From the NCBI RefSeq assembly GCF_002906575.1, contig NZ_CP026309.1, positions 3,968,001 through 4,032,000 of the forward strand: DNA of 64,000 nucleotides. The letters run 5' to 3'. The notes under the pieces were generated by a model that ran no database searches, was not told the DNA's origin, and saw nothing but the letters and a program-made list of their open reading frames with translations. Positions 47,069 through 55,602 of the stretch are shown here, piece by piece. Position numbers and translations under genes: made by a program. Origin of the DNA: Salinigranum rubrum. Lineage in GTDB: Archaea > Halobacteriota > Halobacteria > Halobacteriales > Haloferacaceae. How positions within the stretch are numbered: the stretch's first letter is position 1; each line of letters begins with the position of its first letter.

Positions 47069-47578
47069 ATGTCTATCAGACAGGCGACACGGGAAGACGT
47101 CGACGCCGTCCGAGCGGTCGCGGAGCGGTCCTGGCGAACCGACTACCGGCCCGCACTGACCCGAGAGACGGTCGAGACGGCCGTCAACGACTGGTACGCG
47201 CCCGAACGCATCGAGGCCGAACTCGGGGCGGAGCGGACGCTCGTGCTCGTCGCGGAAGCGGACGAAATCGTCGGGTTCTCCCACGCGACGTGGAGCGACG
47301 AGGACGCGACGGGGTACATCCTCCGCATTTACGTGGACCCCGACCACCGGCGCGAGCGGATCGGCCGCGCGTTGCTCGAACGAACGTGTGCCGACCTCGG
47401 GGCCGAGGGCGTCGAACGGATCAACGCGATGGTGCTCGCGGCGAACGAACCCGGGGCCGACTTCTACGAGCACTTCGGCTTCGAGTTCGCCGACGAGCGG
47501 ACGACCACCATCGGCGAGGAGACTTACCCGGAGCGAAGGTACGTGCTCGAATCGGGGTCGGACGGGGGGTTCGTCTGA
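47069..47578 (+). CDS. GNAT-family N-acetyltransferase
   Basis: 169 residues. Acetyl-CoA site in RIYVDPDHRRERIGRALLE (motif A, Arg/Gln-x-x-Gly-x-Gly/Ala type), then AMVLAANEPGADFYEHFGF (motif B). Closest to RimI-like single-domain GNATs; substrate unknown. The ATG at 47069 begins the usual MSIRQATREDVDAV N-terminus. Confidence 0.9.
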   Translation: MSIRQATREDVDAVRAVAERSWRTDYRPALTRETVETAVNDWYAPERIEAELGAERTLVLVAEADEIVGFSHATWSDEDATGYILRIYVDPDHRRERIGRALLERTCADLGAEGVERINAMVLAANEPGADFYEHFGFEFADERTTTIGEETYPERRYVLESGSDGGFV

Positions 47579-47760
47579 TCCGGTCGAGCGCGTCGACGGG
47601 TCGCGGGTCGGTACGACCACAGAAATCGGTGGAGAGCGCGGGAGAGAGCGCTTCGGTCGGTCGAAGACGAACCGGATTCACCGGACGCGAGGAGGCGATA
47701 TCGGTGGCTGTGGGCAGTGGCGGAACTGTTTTACAGCGCTCTTCCCTAGCGTGAAACACA

Positions 47761-48180
47761 ATGGGCCTGGGCTCGGACATGTACCGGCAGCAGATCCTCG
47801 ACCACTACAAGAACCCCCGGAACTACGGGGAACTCGAGGACCCGACGTTCACCCACACGGGCGAGAACCCCTCGTGTGGCGACACCATCCGCGTCGACAT
47901 CCAACTCGAAGACGACGGCGAGACCATCGAGTACGCCTCGTTCAGTGGCGACGGCTGTGCCATCTCGCAGGCGTCGGCGTCGATGCTCACCTCGCGACTG
48001 CAGGGGATGACGCTCGACGAACTCGCCGACCTCGACACCGACGACGTCACGGAGATGCTCGGCGTCGACATCAGCCCGATGCGCATCAAGTGCGCCGTCC
48101 TCGCGCGACAGGTCGCCCAGGACGGCGCCCGCATCCACACGGGCGAACTCGAAATCGACCGGACGACGACCGAAGACTAG
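47761..48180 (+). CDS. sufU: Fe-S assembly scaffold SufU
   Basis: 139 residues. Cluster ligands Cys39 (ENPSCGD with Asp41), Cys66 (GDGCAIS) and Cys111 (IKCAVL) are all present, as in SufU/IscU. SufU takes sulfur from SufS or holds nascent clusters. Possible promoter CTGTTTTACAG at 47727-47737. Stops overlap by 4 bases with the convergent methyltransferase gene. Confidence 0.95.
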   Translation: MGLGSDMYRQQILDHYKNPRNYGELEDPTFTHTGENPSCGDTIRVDIQLEDDGETIEYASFSGDGCAISQASASMLTSRLQGMTLDELADLDTDDVTEMLGVDISPMRIKCAVLARQVAQDGARIHTGELEIDRTTTED

Positions 48181-49124
48181 CTTCGCTGCCCGTACAGGTC
48201 GAGGTTCCGCGCGCCGAACCGGAGTTCTCCCGTGTCTCGCTGACGCTTCCGTGCAGTGAGCCACGCGTCCACCGTCTCGTCCGAGAGCCTCCCGCGGACC
48301 GCGTCGGCGACGGTGTCGACGAGGACGGCGAGAAAGTACGCCTCGTCCGCGGGGTACGACTTGCTCTCATCGCCCGCTCCTTCGCCCGCCCGGTCCGTGG
48401 GCTCGACGCACCAGTCCGAGTCGCCGACCGAGACGAGGTCGACGCCGAAGTCGGGGAGGAGCGTTCGGAGCCGTCGACCGGCGCGCGCGCCCAGTCGGTC
48501 ACCCTCGCCGTCGCCGACCATCGTCGCGTGGTACGCGTCGAGAACGGCGTCGTCGGCCGGGTGCGGGGGCGAGAAGGCGGTGCCGCCGTCGAACGTGATG
48601 GGGAAGTAGACGGGACCGCCGGCGGCGACGCCGCTCACGAGTCGCTCGACGTCGGGAGGCGAGAGGAGGTCGACGAACGCCTGCGCGACGAGGACGTCCC
48701 ACCCCCGGGAAGCGACCGCGAGCGCGTCGCCGGCGACGAGGTAGACGTCGATGCGGGCCGGGCCGGAGAGGCGGATGGCCGCGACGGTGGTGGCCCCGTC
48801 GACGTCGGGAACGGGCCCGGGTGCGAGCGAGGGGTCGGCGAGCGACGCGCTGAACCCTTCCTCGCGCGCGGCTTCGAGAACGCGCTCGCGGGCCGTCGCG
48901 AGGAGGTCGGGGTCGGTGTCGACGGCGACGTAGGTGCAGTCGGGGAGGTCCTCCCACGAGAGGAACCGTCGGCAGAACGCCGCGGTGCCCGCGCCGGCTT
49001 CGAGGATTCGCGGCTCGCGCTGTGTGAGGACGTCGTCGCGAAACCGCGCGAGGACCTCCCGGTTCAGCGCGCGGTCGTCGACCGTCGCCTTCGCGGAGAG
49101 GTACCGCTCGAAGTCGCCCTTCAC
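48177..49124 (-). CDS. Class I SAM-dependent methyltransferase, pterin-cluster member
   Basis: 315 residues. SAM motif I ILEAGAGTAAF at about 40-50, the acidic VAVDTDPD after it, then DVLVAQAFVDLL. Last gene of the set MDR-PTPS-GT-MT; its ATG overlaps the glycosyltransferase stop (ATGA). A methyl transfer to a pterin glycoside is only an inference from this context. Confidence 0.83.
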   Translation of the reverse strand: MKGDFERYLSAKATVDDRALNREVLARFRDDVLTQREPRILEAGAGTAAFCRRFLSWEDLPDCTYVAVDTDPDLLATARERVLEAAREEGFSASLADPSLAPGPVPDVDGATTVAAIRLSGPARIDVYLVAGDALAVASRGWDVLVAQAFVDLLSPPDVERLVSGVAAGGPVYFPITFDGGTAFSPPHPADDAVLDAYHATMVGDGEGDRLGARAGRRLRTLLPDFGVDLVSVGDSDWCVEPTDRAGEGAGDESKSYPADEAYFLAVLVDTVADAVRGRLSDETVDAWLTARKRQRDTGELRFGARNLDLYGQRS

Positions 49125-50203
49125 GCTGCCTCCGGCGTGGGCGTGACTGACTCATCCGCCAACCGGGACAGGAACGACCGGACCCGCTCTGCCGTCTCCT
49201 CCCACGGCGGGTGTGCGTGGTACCGGTTGAGTGCGGCCCGGCCCATCCGGGCGAGGCGCGTTCTGTCCCCGGCGAGCGCCGACAGCGCCGCGGCGACGGC
49301 ACCCACGCCCTCGGGCGGGACGAGAAAGCCCGTCTCGCCGTGGGTGACGAGGTCGGTCGCCCCGCCCGAGTGAGTCACCACCGCGGGGAGGCCGAACCCC
49401 ATGCCTTCGAGCGCGGCGATGCCGAACCCCTCGTGTCGGGAAGGAAGCGCGAGGACGTGGCTCCGGCGGAGTACGTCCGCGAGGTCCGCCGTTTCGAGAG
49501 GCCCCGCGAGGGTGACGCGGTCGGCGACGCCGCGACGGCGACACCGGCTTCGAACCCGCGCGGCGTACCGCTCGTCCGGTTGCGGGCCGACGAGCGTGGC
49601 CTCCCACGGGTCGTCGAGCGCCGCGAGCGCGTCGACGAGCGCGAGCGGCCGCTTGCGCGGGACGACCGACCCGAGGAAGACGACCCGAAACGGCGTCTCG
49701 GTCGATCGGGCGTCGACGTCCTCCCCGGAGACGTCGGGGTCGAACTGGTCCGCCGTGGGGGGCGCAACGAGCGTCGGGAGCGGCGACGGAGAGAGCGTCT
49801 CGACCGCGCGTTCGGTCGCCGAACTCGTGCAGACGGCGGCGTCGACGCGGGCGAGAAAGCGGCGTTCGAGCGCGCGGGCGACGGGTGCTTCGGGACCGCC
49901 CTCGTCGCACCGGAGGTGGTGGACGAGGGCGACGACGGGCGTGTCGTCTCCGGGCGACCGACCACAGCGCGGGGCGAACGTCGGGTGGGCGAGTTCGTCG
50001 ACGACGACCACGTCGGCCTGGTTCGAAAACCGTGATAGCGGGGTGGTGGGGGCGTCGGCGACGGCCAGCGGATAGCGCCGCCAGGGGACCGAGTGGACGG
50101 TCACGTCGTCCGTCTCTCGGAGCGAGGCGACGAGGCGGCGGTCGTACCGGAACCCGCCGGAGGTGGTGTCGAAGTCGCCGGGGACGACGAAGGCGACCCG
50201 CAT
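49121..50203 (-). CDS. Glycosyltransferase family 4
   Basis: 360 residues, GT-B fold. N-terminal acceptor domain, then PFRVVFLGSVVPRKRPLALVD, and the donor-site HEGFGIAALEGMGFGLPAVV with the two Glu of the EX7E motif. Adjacent to the PTPS gene (stop at 50204, next start at 50203) and overlapping the methyltransferase, so all three form one operon. Acceptor unknown; a pterin is possible. Confidence 0.88.
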   Translation of the reverse strand: MRVAFVVPGDFDTTSGGFRYDRRLVASLRETDDVTVHSVPWRRYPLAVADAPTTPLSRFSNQADVVVVDELAHPTFAPRCGRSPGDDTPVVALVHHLRCDEGGPEAPVARALERRFLARVDAAVCTSSATERAVETLSPSPLPTLVAPPTADQFDPDVSGEDVDARSTETPFRVVFLGSVVPRKRPLALVDALAALDDPWEATLVGPQPDERYAARVRSRCRRRGVADRVTLAGPLETADLADVLRRSHVLALPSRHEGFGIAALEGMGFGLPAVVTHSGGATDLVTHGETGFLVPPEGVGAVAAALSALAGDRTRLARMGRAALNRYHAHPPWEETAERVRSFLSRLADESVTPTPEAA

Positions 50204-50587
50204 CTACGAGGAGGGAGCGGCGGCGTAGGCGGCGTTGGCGACGTCGTCCTCCCACATGGTGACGGTGAGGCGGTCGACGCCCCCGGTGGAGACCTCCTCG
50301 GAGAGACGCTCGTGGACGACGCGGGCGAACCGCTCGACGCTCGGGTTGTACCCCTCGAACTCCGGGAGGTCGTTGAGCGTCTCGTCCGAGTACCGCGCTT
50401 CGATAGCGTCGAGGGCGGCCTCCACCTCGTCGATGTCGACGAGGTAGTCGTACTCGTTCAACTCCTCGCCGGCGAGTTCGACCTCGACGCGGAAGTGGTG
50501 CGAGTGGAGGTCGCCCTCGGGCCCGGGATTCGGGACGGTGAGGAAGTGCTGGGCGATGAGCGGGCGGACGACGGTGACGGTGTACAT
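50204..50587 (-). CDS. Divergent 6-pyruvoyltetrahydropterin synthase family protein
   Basis: 127 residues, the PTPS/QueD fold. Zinc ligands His14 (AQHFL), His28 and His30 (LHSHH) are kept. The catalytic Cys of QueD, four residues before the first His of the pair, is replaced by Glu24. The usual Asp-His of LDHxYLN reads S-D in YSDETLND. Glu at the Cys site is known from PTPS-III members that make a folate precursor (family knowledge, from memory). So this is unlikely to be a QueD for queuosine-type bases. Upstream ATG 50587 is the only good start. Confidence 0.85.
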   Translation of the reverse strand: MYTVTVVRPLIAQHFLTVPNPGPEGDLHSHHFRVEVELAGEELNEYDYLVDIDEVEAALDAIEARYSDETLNDLPEFEGYNPSVERFARVVHERLSEEVSTGGVDRLTVTMWEDDVANAAYAAAPSS

Positions 50588-50999
50588 GCGCAGGGCGTTG
50601 GGGGAGCGGTTGTAAAGGTGCGTCTCGTGTGGTGTGCGGCCGCATCGTTCGGGACGGGGAGAGTTCGGTGGTGGTCGTGTGGGAGTGGATTCGTCGCCCA
50701 AGAGAGGAGTGACGACGCGAACACCGCACGACACGCGCGGAGGAGCCACGTCCTCCCGCACCGTTTCAGCGGTGGCGTGCGGCGAACGAACGGCGCGGAG
50801 ACACCGAACTGGGGAGGAGCGAGGCAGACACCGCGCGACCATCGTCTTCGTGCGCTCTCCGTCGTCGCGAGCCCCGAACCCGCCGACTGCATCGTGAACG
50901 CCGACGCTATCGACTGCTATCGATTCGTTCACCCACACTCGTCCCGACCGGACCATCGCCGACGGCGCCTGCGATGCGGAGCGTCGACGACAGCGAGGA
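50588..50999. other. 412-base gap without a gene
   Basis: Lies between the start of the PTPS gene and the end of the dehydrogenase gene on the same strand. No TATA box of good quality was found close to 50587 and no repeat copy is evident; short frames here look random. Confidence 0.45.
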
Positions 51000-52043
51000 T
51001 CAGTACTCGAAGAGCACCTGCAGCGCCTCGTCGGGCGACTCGTCGAGCAGTCGGTACGCGTCCGGCGCACTCTCGACGGGAAGCCGGTGCGTCACCAGCC
51101 GCGACGGTTCGAGGTCCGCGAGGAGGTCGAGCACGAGACCCATTCTCCGTTCTTTGTCCCACCGGCCCGCGTGCGCCGGGTCGATGCGCGAAACCTGGCT
51201 GGCCTGCAGGCGGATGTGGCTGCGGTGGAAGCGACCGCCGAGGCCGAGTTCGGTTGGCTTCGCGCCGTACCACGAGCCGATCACGACGCGGCCGTCGTCG
51301 CCGGTGGTATCGAGCGCCGCGTCGAGGGCGGCGGGGTTGCCGGACACCTCGAAGGAGATGTCGGCGCGGCCGTCACCGGTATCGAACGACTCGCCGGCGG
51401 CGTCGGGCGCGAGCGAGGCGTCGGCACCCAGCGACAGCGAGCGTTCCCGGCGGGCGGCGTAGTGGTCGAACGTCACGAGCTTCGAGAGCGGATGGCGCGC
51501 GAGCAGTGCCGTCGTGAGGAGGCCGACGACGCCCTGTCCGAACACCGCGGCGCGCTCGCCGATGCGGGGGCGGCCGTCCATGACGAGACTCACCGCCGTC
51601 TCGACCATCGCGAGGAGGGCGGCGTCCTCGTCGGTGACGCCCGCGGGCAGGCGGACGAGCGTGGACGGGTCGACGCAGAAGTGACTGGCATGGGGATGAA
51701 AGGCGAAGACGCGCCGGCCAACCCAGTCGTCGGTGACGTCGGCGCCGGCGGCCGTGACCCGTCCGACGGTGGCGTAGCCGTACGACAGCGGGTAGGTAGC
51801 GGTGTGTCCGAGTCCGTCGATGGTCTCGTCGAGCGGGAGGTCCGCCGGGACCTGGTCGCGGTAGACGAGCAGTTCCGTCCCCGGGCTGACCGCAGAGAGC
51901 GACGCTTCGACCCGGACCTCGTCGGAGGCGGGCGTCTCGACGGGCGTTCGGACCACTTCGACTCGGCGAGGGGCGACGAAGCGCACCCGTCGCGCCGCGC
52001 CGTCGCCGCCACCGCCGACGTCCGCTCCGCTCTCGGCGGTCAT
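51000..52043 (-). CDS. MDR-family dehydrogenase lacking the usual zinc ligands, pterin-cluster member
   Basis: 347 residues from 52043. Medium-chain fold: SPGTELLVYRDQVP near the N-terminus, GYATVGRV, then the Rossmann AAVFGQGVVGLL. The catalytic-zinc set (Cys, GHE) and structural Cys lobe of true zinc alcohol dehydrogenases are missing, so a zinc-free reductase (like the quinone or 2-desacetyl-2-hydroxyethyl bacteriochlorophyllide type) is likelier. A GCTTTACACC box (52108-52117) and a 12-codon open frame (52078-52040) come before it. Confidence 0.82.
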   Translation of the reverse strand: MTAESGADVGGGGDGAARRVRFVAPRRVEVVRTPVETPASDEVRVEASLSAVSPGTELLVYRDQVPADLPLDETIDGLGHTATYPLSYGYATVGRVTAAGADVTDDWVGRRVFAFHPHASHFCVDPSTLVRLPAGVTDEDAALLAMVETAVSLVMDGRPRIGERAAVFGQGVVGLLTTALLARHPLSKLVTFDHYAARRERSLSLGADASLAPDAAGESFDTGDGRADISFEVSGNPAALDAALDTTGDDGRVVIGSWYGAKPTELGLGGRFHRSHIRLQASQVSRIDPAHAGRWDKERRMGLVLDLLADLEPSRLVTHRLPVESAPDAYRLLDESPDEALQVLFEY

Positions 52044-52213
52044 CGCGTGCCCCCGGACCACCGCGTCCTCCCGTGCATAGCCGGACCGTAGGAGTCGTCC
52101 GGTGTAAAGCTGTCGTGGACGCGGAGCGCTCGGTTCGGAGGTCGTACCGCCGGCTATCCGCTCGTGAAGAGGCCGCGGTGCCGACTCCCGTCACACGGCG
52201 ACAGCCGACCGGG

Positions 52214-52767
52214 TCAGACGATGCGCTCGAAGTACGGCGGCAGCCGTTTTCGGACGAGCGTGTACGGGGCCGCGACGGCGACGGCGAGCGCACAGAGGAG
52301 TCGGACGGTCCCGAGAAGAACACCAGTCCGGGCAGCGCGCCGACGAGCGTCACCGCCAGGTCGTGCGGGGAGCCGTCGTACGGCACCCAGTACCGGGCGC
52401 GGAGCCACCTCCCGCGGGCGTGGAGGTAGACCGCGTCGGGGTTGGTTCGCTCCCAGGGCCGGAGTTCCTCGCCGGCACCGAACGCGTCCATCCCCGCGTG
52501 AACCGCACTCGCAACCGTGAACGCCGCGAGTCCGACGGCGACCGGCGTCCGAGTGACAGAAGCGACGACGAGGACGGGGAGGGCGACGGCCCAGCCGAGC
52601 AGTGGGAAGTGAAGCGTCTTCCGGTGGGTGCCGACGAGGAGGTCGAGGTCGGGGAGGACACCCCCCGCGAAGCCCGCGAGCGCGGCGACGGGCGCGAGTT
52701 CCGGGGCGACGAACAGCACCGGCGTCGTGAGCGCGACGCCGACGACGGCGTGGGAGGTGACCATCAT
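52214..52767 (-). CDS. YdjM/LexA-binding-type membrane metal-dependent hydrolase, frameshifted
   Basis: Starts MMVTSHAVVGVALTTPVLF, then GGVLPDLDLLVGTHRKTLH with the His/Asp metal site of the YdjM (DUF457) family, to LPGLVFFSG near 52310. The frame then runs into nonsense, while the -1 frame continues with TVRLLCALAVAVAAPYTLV and RKRLPPYFERIV to a stop at 52214. The change is at a GGG (near 52310); one more G restores about 184 residues. It is either a sequencing undercall or a broken gene. Confidence 0.75.
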
Positions 52768-52770
52768 GCG

Positions 52771-53124
52771 TCAGTCGCGCTGGAGGAGGAGCACGAGGAC
52801 GACGATGAACCCGATCTGTGCGACCTTGTCGACGATGGCGATGGCGCCGAGTTCGTTGATCCCCTGGACCACCGTCCACGCGAAGATGACGACCTGTCCG
52901 GCGGTGAACGGGATACCGACGGCGTAGAACAGGCGTCGTCGATAGTTCAGAAGGATGGCGGCGATGCCGGCGGCGAAACCGACGGTCGCGACGAGGAACG
53001 AAATCCCGAACGCCCCCGGGAGGAAGCGGACGCCGAGGACGAGGTGGACGATTCCGGACACCGCCGCGAGAGCGACCCCGATCCAGTGGAGCGTCGTCAT
53101 CGAGTCCGTGTCGAGAGTAACCAT
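52771..53124 (-). CDS. Small haloarchaeal membrane protein, unknown function
   Basis: 117 residues with four hydrophobic segments (about 12-30, 36-55, 67-85, 95-113). Promoter TTTTTATCC at 53149-53157 gives leaderless spacing to 53124. Ends 3 bases before the start of the YdjM-like gene, so they may be cotranscribed. No family function known. Confidence 0.68.
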   Translation of the reverse strand: MVTLDTDSMTTLHWIGVALAAVSGIVHLVLGVRFLPGAFGISFLVATVGFAAGIAAILLNYRRRLFYAVGIPFTAGQVVIFAWTVVQGINELGAIAIVDKVAQIGFIVVLVLLLQRD

Positions 53125-53170
53125 ATCACATGTATAACCCACAGAACGGGATAAAAACTCGTGCGCGCCG

Positions 53171-53794
53171 TCAGCGCTGTCGACCCACCGCACGCGCGAG
53201 CGCGAGCAGGTAGCCGAGCCCCGACCGCACCGCCGGTTCGCGCGTCGCCTTCGCCAGGCCGACGGGGCCGACCGGTTCCGCTTCCGCCGCCTCGGCCTCA
53301 CCCACCGCGCGGACGAGGCGGGTCAGCCCCCGCACGGACTCGGGCCGAGACGCCTCGTCGGCGACTTCGCCGAGACGCGACCCGGTCCGGGCGAGTTCGG
53401 CCACCATGTCGTCTTCCAGCGCCGCGGTGAGGAGCGACAGCGCGTCGACGAAGCCGACGAGTTCGTCGAGCGTCCCCGCCCGCTGGAGTTCGACGAGCGT
53501 TTCGAGGGAGGCAGCGAGGTCGTCGCCGCGCTCGCCGACGAGCGTGGCGAGTCGAACCGTCTCCTCGGTGGCGAGGCCGTCGCCCGCCTCGGCGAGCGTC
53601 GCGGCCGTCCCCGCGAGTTCGGCCACCATGTCGTCCTCCAGCGCGGAGGTGCCGAGCGCGACCACGTCGAGCAGTTCGTTCACCGCGTCGAGTCGGCGGA
53701 CGAACGCGGCGACGGCCTCGGGGTTCTCGGCGACGACGGCTTCGAGGGAGTCGTACTCCGAGTCGGCGAGCGCGTCGGTGAATGATTCGCTCAT
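53171..53794 (-). CDS. DUF1641 domain protein with an internal duplication
   Basis: 207 residues, all helical by composition. A segment ALEDDMVAELAGT (about 51-63) recurs as ALEDDMVAELART (about 124-136), each followed by similar helices. DUF1641 proteins are found beside sulfide:quinone oxidoreductase-type genes, as here (next gene 9 bases upstream). Likely a non-catalytic partner of the FAD enzyme. Confidence 0.82.
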   Translation of the reverse strand: MSESFTDALADSEYDSLEAVVAENPEAVAAFVRRLDAVNELLDVVALGTSALEDDMVAELAGTAATLAEAGDGLATEETVRLATLVGERGDDLAASLETLVELQRAGTLDELVGFVDALSLLTAALEDDMVAELARTGSRLGEVADEASRPESVRGLTRLVRAVGEAEAAEAEPVGPVGLAKATREPAVRSGLGYLLALARAVGRQR

Positions 53795-53803
53795 CGAATC
53801 ACC

Positions 53804-54946
53804 TCACAGAAGCCCCCTGGCGGTGAGCCAGTACGACTCGTTGTACGCTAGTTTCGCCCAGTGGACCGGGCGCGACTCGGGGCGCAACTGGGGTTCGTGC
53901 GTGTAGTCGAACGAAACGAACGTCGCCTCGTCCATCCCGGCTTCGAGGAAGCAGACGACCTTGCCGTCGTACGTCGCCGTCGGGACCTGTCCGTGGACGA
54001 GGCTCGTGAGTCGGTCGGCGACGACGCTCGCCTGGTAGTGAGCGGCGCTGCCGGCCTTCGGAGCGGGCACGTCGGCGGCATCGCCGAGCGCGAACACGTC
54101 GTCGGCGTGCGTGGCTTCGAGCGTGGTCCGGTCGACTGCGACCCAGCCGTCGTCGCCGAGGCCAGCCTCACGGATCATCGGCACGCCGTCGTGCGGCGGG
54201 ATGGTGACGAGGAGGTCGTACGCGAGTTCCTCGCCCTCAAGCGACTTCAACACCCCCGCCTCGGCGTCGACCGTCTCGACGTTGAAGAACGTCTCGGCGC
54301 GGATGTCGCGCGCGTCCATCCGAGGAGCGGCCCACTCGGCGATGGTCGGCTTCCCGTGGACGCGCTGGATGGGGTAGGTGTACGTGATGTCCACCTGGTC
54401 GCGGATGCCGCGCTCACGGAGCCAGTCGTCCGCCATGAAGACGAACTCCAGCGGCGCGGCGGGACACATGTGCGGCGTCCCCACGACCGAGAGGACCAGA
54501 TGTCCCTCGGTGAAGTCGGCGAGCGCGTCACGGAGCGCGATTGCTCCCTCCTCGCTGTAGAAGTCGTGGCCCGCCTCCTGCAGGCCGGGAACCTCGTCGG
54601 GGACGATTCGCGCCCCCGTCGCGAGGACGAGGTAGTCGTACGCGAGCGTGTCGCCGCCGTTCAGCGCCAGCCGTTTTTCCTCCGCGTCGATGGCCTCGAC
54701 GCGCGAGAAGCGGAGCGAGACCCGCGGGTCGACGAGGTCGACCACCGGTCGGACGCCGTCTTCAGGGTCGCGCTTGCCGAAGGCGACGTACAGCCAGATG
54801 GGCTTGTAGACGTGCATCTCGCTCTCGTTGACGAGCGTTACCTCGACGTCGCCCGCGTCGATGTCGGGGGCGAGTCGGTCCGCGAGTCGGTTCGCCAGCA
54901 CCGAGCCTCCAGTGCCAGCGCCGACGATGACGATTCGTTGTGTCAT
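53804..54946 (-). CDS. Sulfide:quinone oxidoreductase-like FAD protein
   Basis: 380 residues. FAD motif VIVGAGTGGSVLANRL at the N-terminus, LVLATGARIVP, and the second FAD motif VFALGDAADVPAPKAG. Cys161 (PHMCPAAP) and Cys332 (VVCFLEAG) fit the two redox Cys of SQR; the third Cys of some SQRs (near 128) is missing. The YPIQR loop and C-terminal aromatic region could touch quinone. Oxidises sulfide or a sulfane-sulfur carrier and feeds the respiratory chain. Confidence 0.87.
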   Translation of the reverse strand: MTQRIVIVGAGTGGSVLANRLADRLAPDIDAGDVEVTLVNESEMHVYKPIWLYVAFGKRDPEDGVRPVVDLVDPRVSLRFSRVEAIDAEEKRLALNGGDTLAYDYLVLATGARIVPDEVPGLQEAGHDFYSEEGAIALRDALADFTEGHLVLSVVGTPHMCPAAPLEFVFMADDWLRERGIRDQVDITYTYPIQRVHGKPTIAEWAAPRMDARDIRAETFFNVETVDAEAGVLKSLEGEELAYDLLVTIPPHDGVPMIREAGLGDDGWVAVDRTTLEATHADDVFALGDAADVPAPKAGSAAHYQASVVADRLTSLVHGQVPTATYDGKVVCFLEAGMDEATFVSFDYTHEPQLRPESRPVHWAKLAYNESYWLTARGLL

Positions 54947-54953
54947 GGTTTCT

Positions 54954-55193
54954 TCACCCCGTCGTGCGGACGTAGATGCTCCAGTAGTCGTCGTGCTCGA
55001 CGATTTCGAGGAGTTCGTGGCCCGCCTTGTCGAGCCACTCGGGCACGTCGTCCTTCGAGCCCGTGTCGGAGGTCTGTAGTTCGATGACGGTGCCCGGATC
55101 GGCCTTCTTGACCTTCCCGATGAGGTCCATCAGGGGACCGGGGCAGCCGGCACCGCGCGAGTCGACCGTGACGTCCGGAGTTAGTGTGCTCAT
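54954..55193 (-). CDS. TusA-family sulfur carrier
   Basis: 79 residues. The active Cys lies in GAGCPGPLMDLIGKVK, the CPxP motif of TusA/SirA. Carries persulfide sulfur between enzymes. 8 bases after it is the SQR-like gene; 10 bases before it the DsrE gene ends. Confidence 0.92.
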   Translation of the reverse strand: MSTLTPDVTVDSRGAGCPGPLMDLIGKVKKADPGTVIELQTSDTGSKDDVPEWLDKAGHELLEIVEHDDYWSIYVRTTG

Positions 55194-55203
55194 TGTGATC
55201 GCC

Positions 55204-55602
55204 TCAGATGAACATGACCTGCTTGTCCATCGCGTGGTTCAGGAAGCCAGCGACGCCCAGTTCGTCGTCGAAGACGTCGACGTAGTCATCCAGGGAGCGG
55301 CCCATCAGCTCCATCGCCATGGTACAGGCGTAGATGGAGAGGGGGCCCAGCTCCTTGGCGTCGCGGAGCTGGTCGACGAACAGCGGTACCTGGACGTCTT
55401 CGCGCGTGAGCATCGCCTGCCCGACGGCGCCCGCCTCGAACGACCGGGTTTCGACGGTTTCGTGCTCGAACGCTCCCAGCGCGTTCATCGTCACGAACAT
55501 CTCGACCGGGACGTCCGACGCGGCAGCGACGGACGCGATGGTGCTGGCGGCGGTCAACTCCTCTAGGTCCTCGGAGGCGAGGACGACGGCGAATCCGTTC
55601 AT
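55204..55602 (-). CDS. DsrE-family sulfur carrier (DsrE2-like)
   Basis: 132 residues from 55602. The fold FAVVLASEDLEELTAASTIAS and the Cys in IYACTMAMELMG match DsrE/DsrE2 carriers that take and hand on sulfane sulfur. First gene of the operon with tusA, the SQR-like gene and DUF1641. A TATACAATATTA region (55644-55656) is the probable promoter. Confidence 0.85.
   Translation of the reverse strand: MNGFAVVLASEDLEELTAASTIASVAAASDVPVEMFVTMNALGAFEHETVETRSFEAGAVGQAMLTREDVQVPLFVDQLRDAKELGPLSIYACTMAMELMGRSLDDYVDVFDDELGVAGFLNHAMDKQVMFI

Noticed and set aside
53804-54946. Reading the FAD protein as a plain NADH dehydrogenase (Ndh)
   Set aside because: Two well-placed Cys and the link to DsrE, TusA and DUF1641 favour the sulfide:quinone reductase type.
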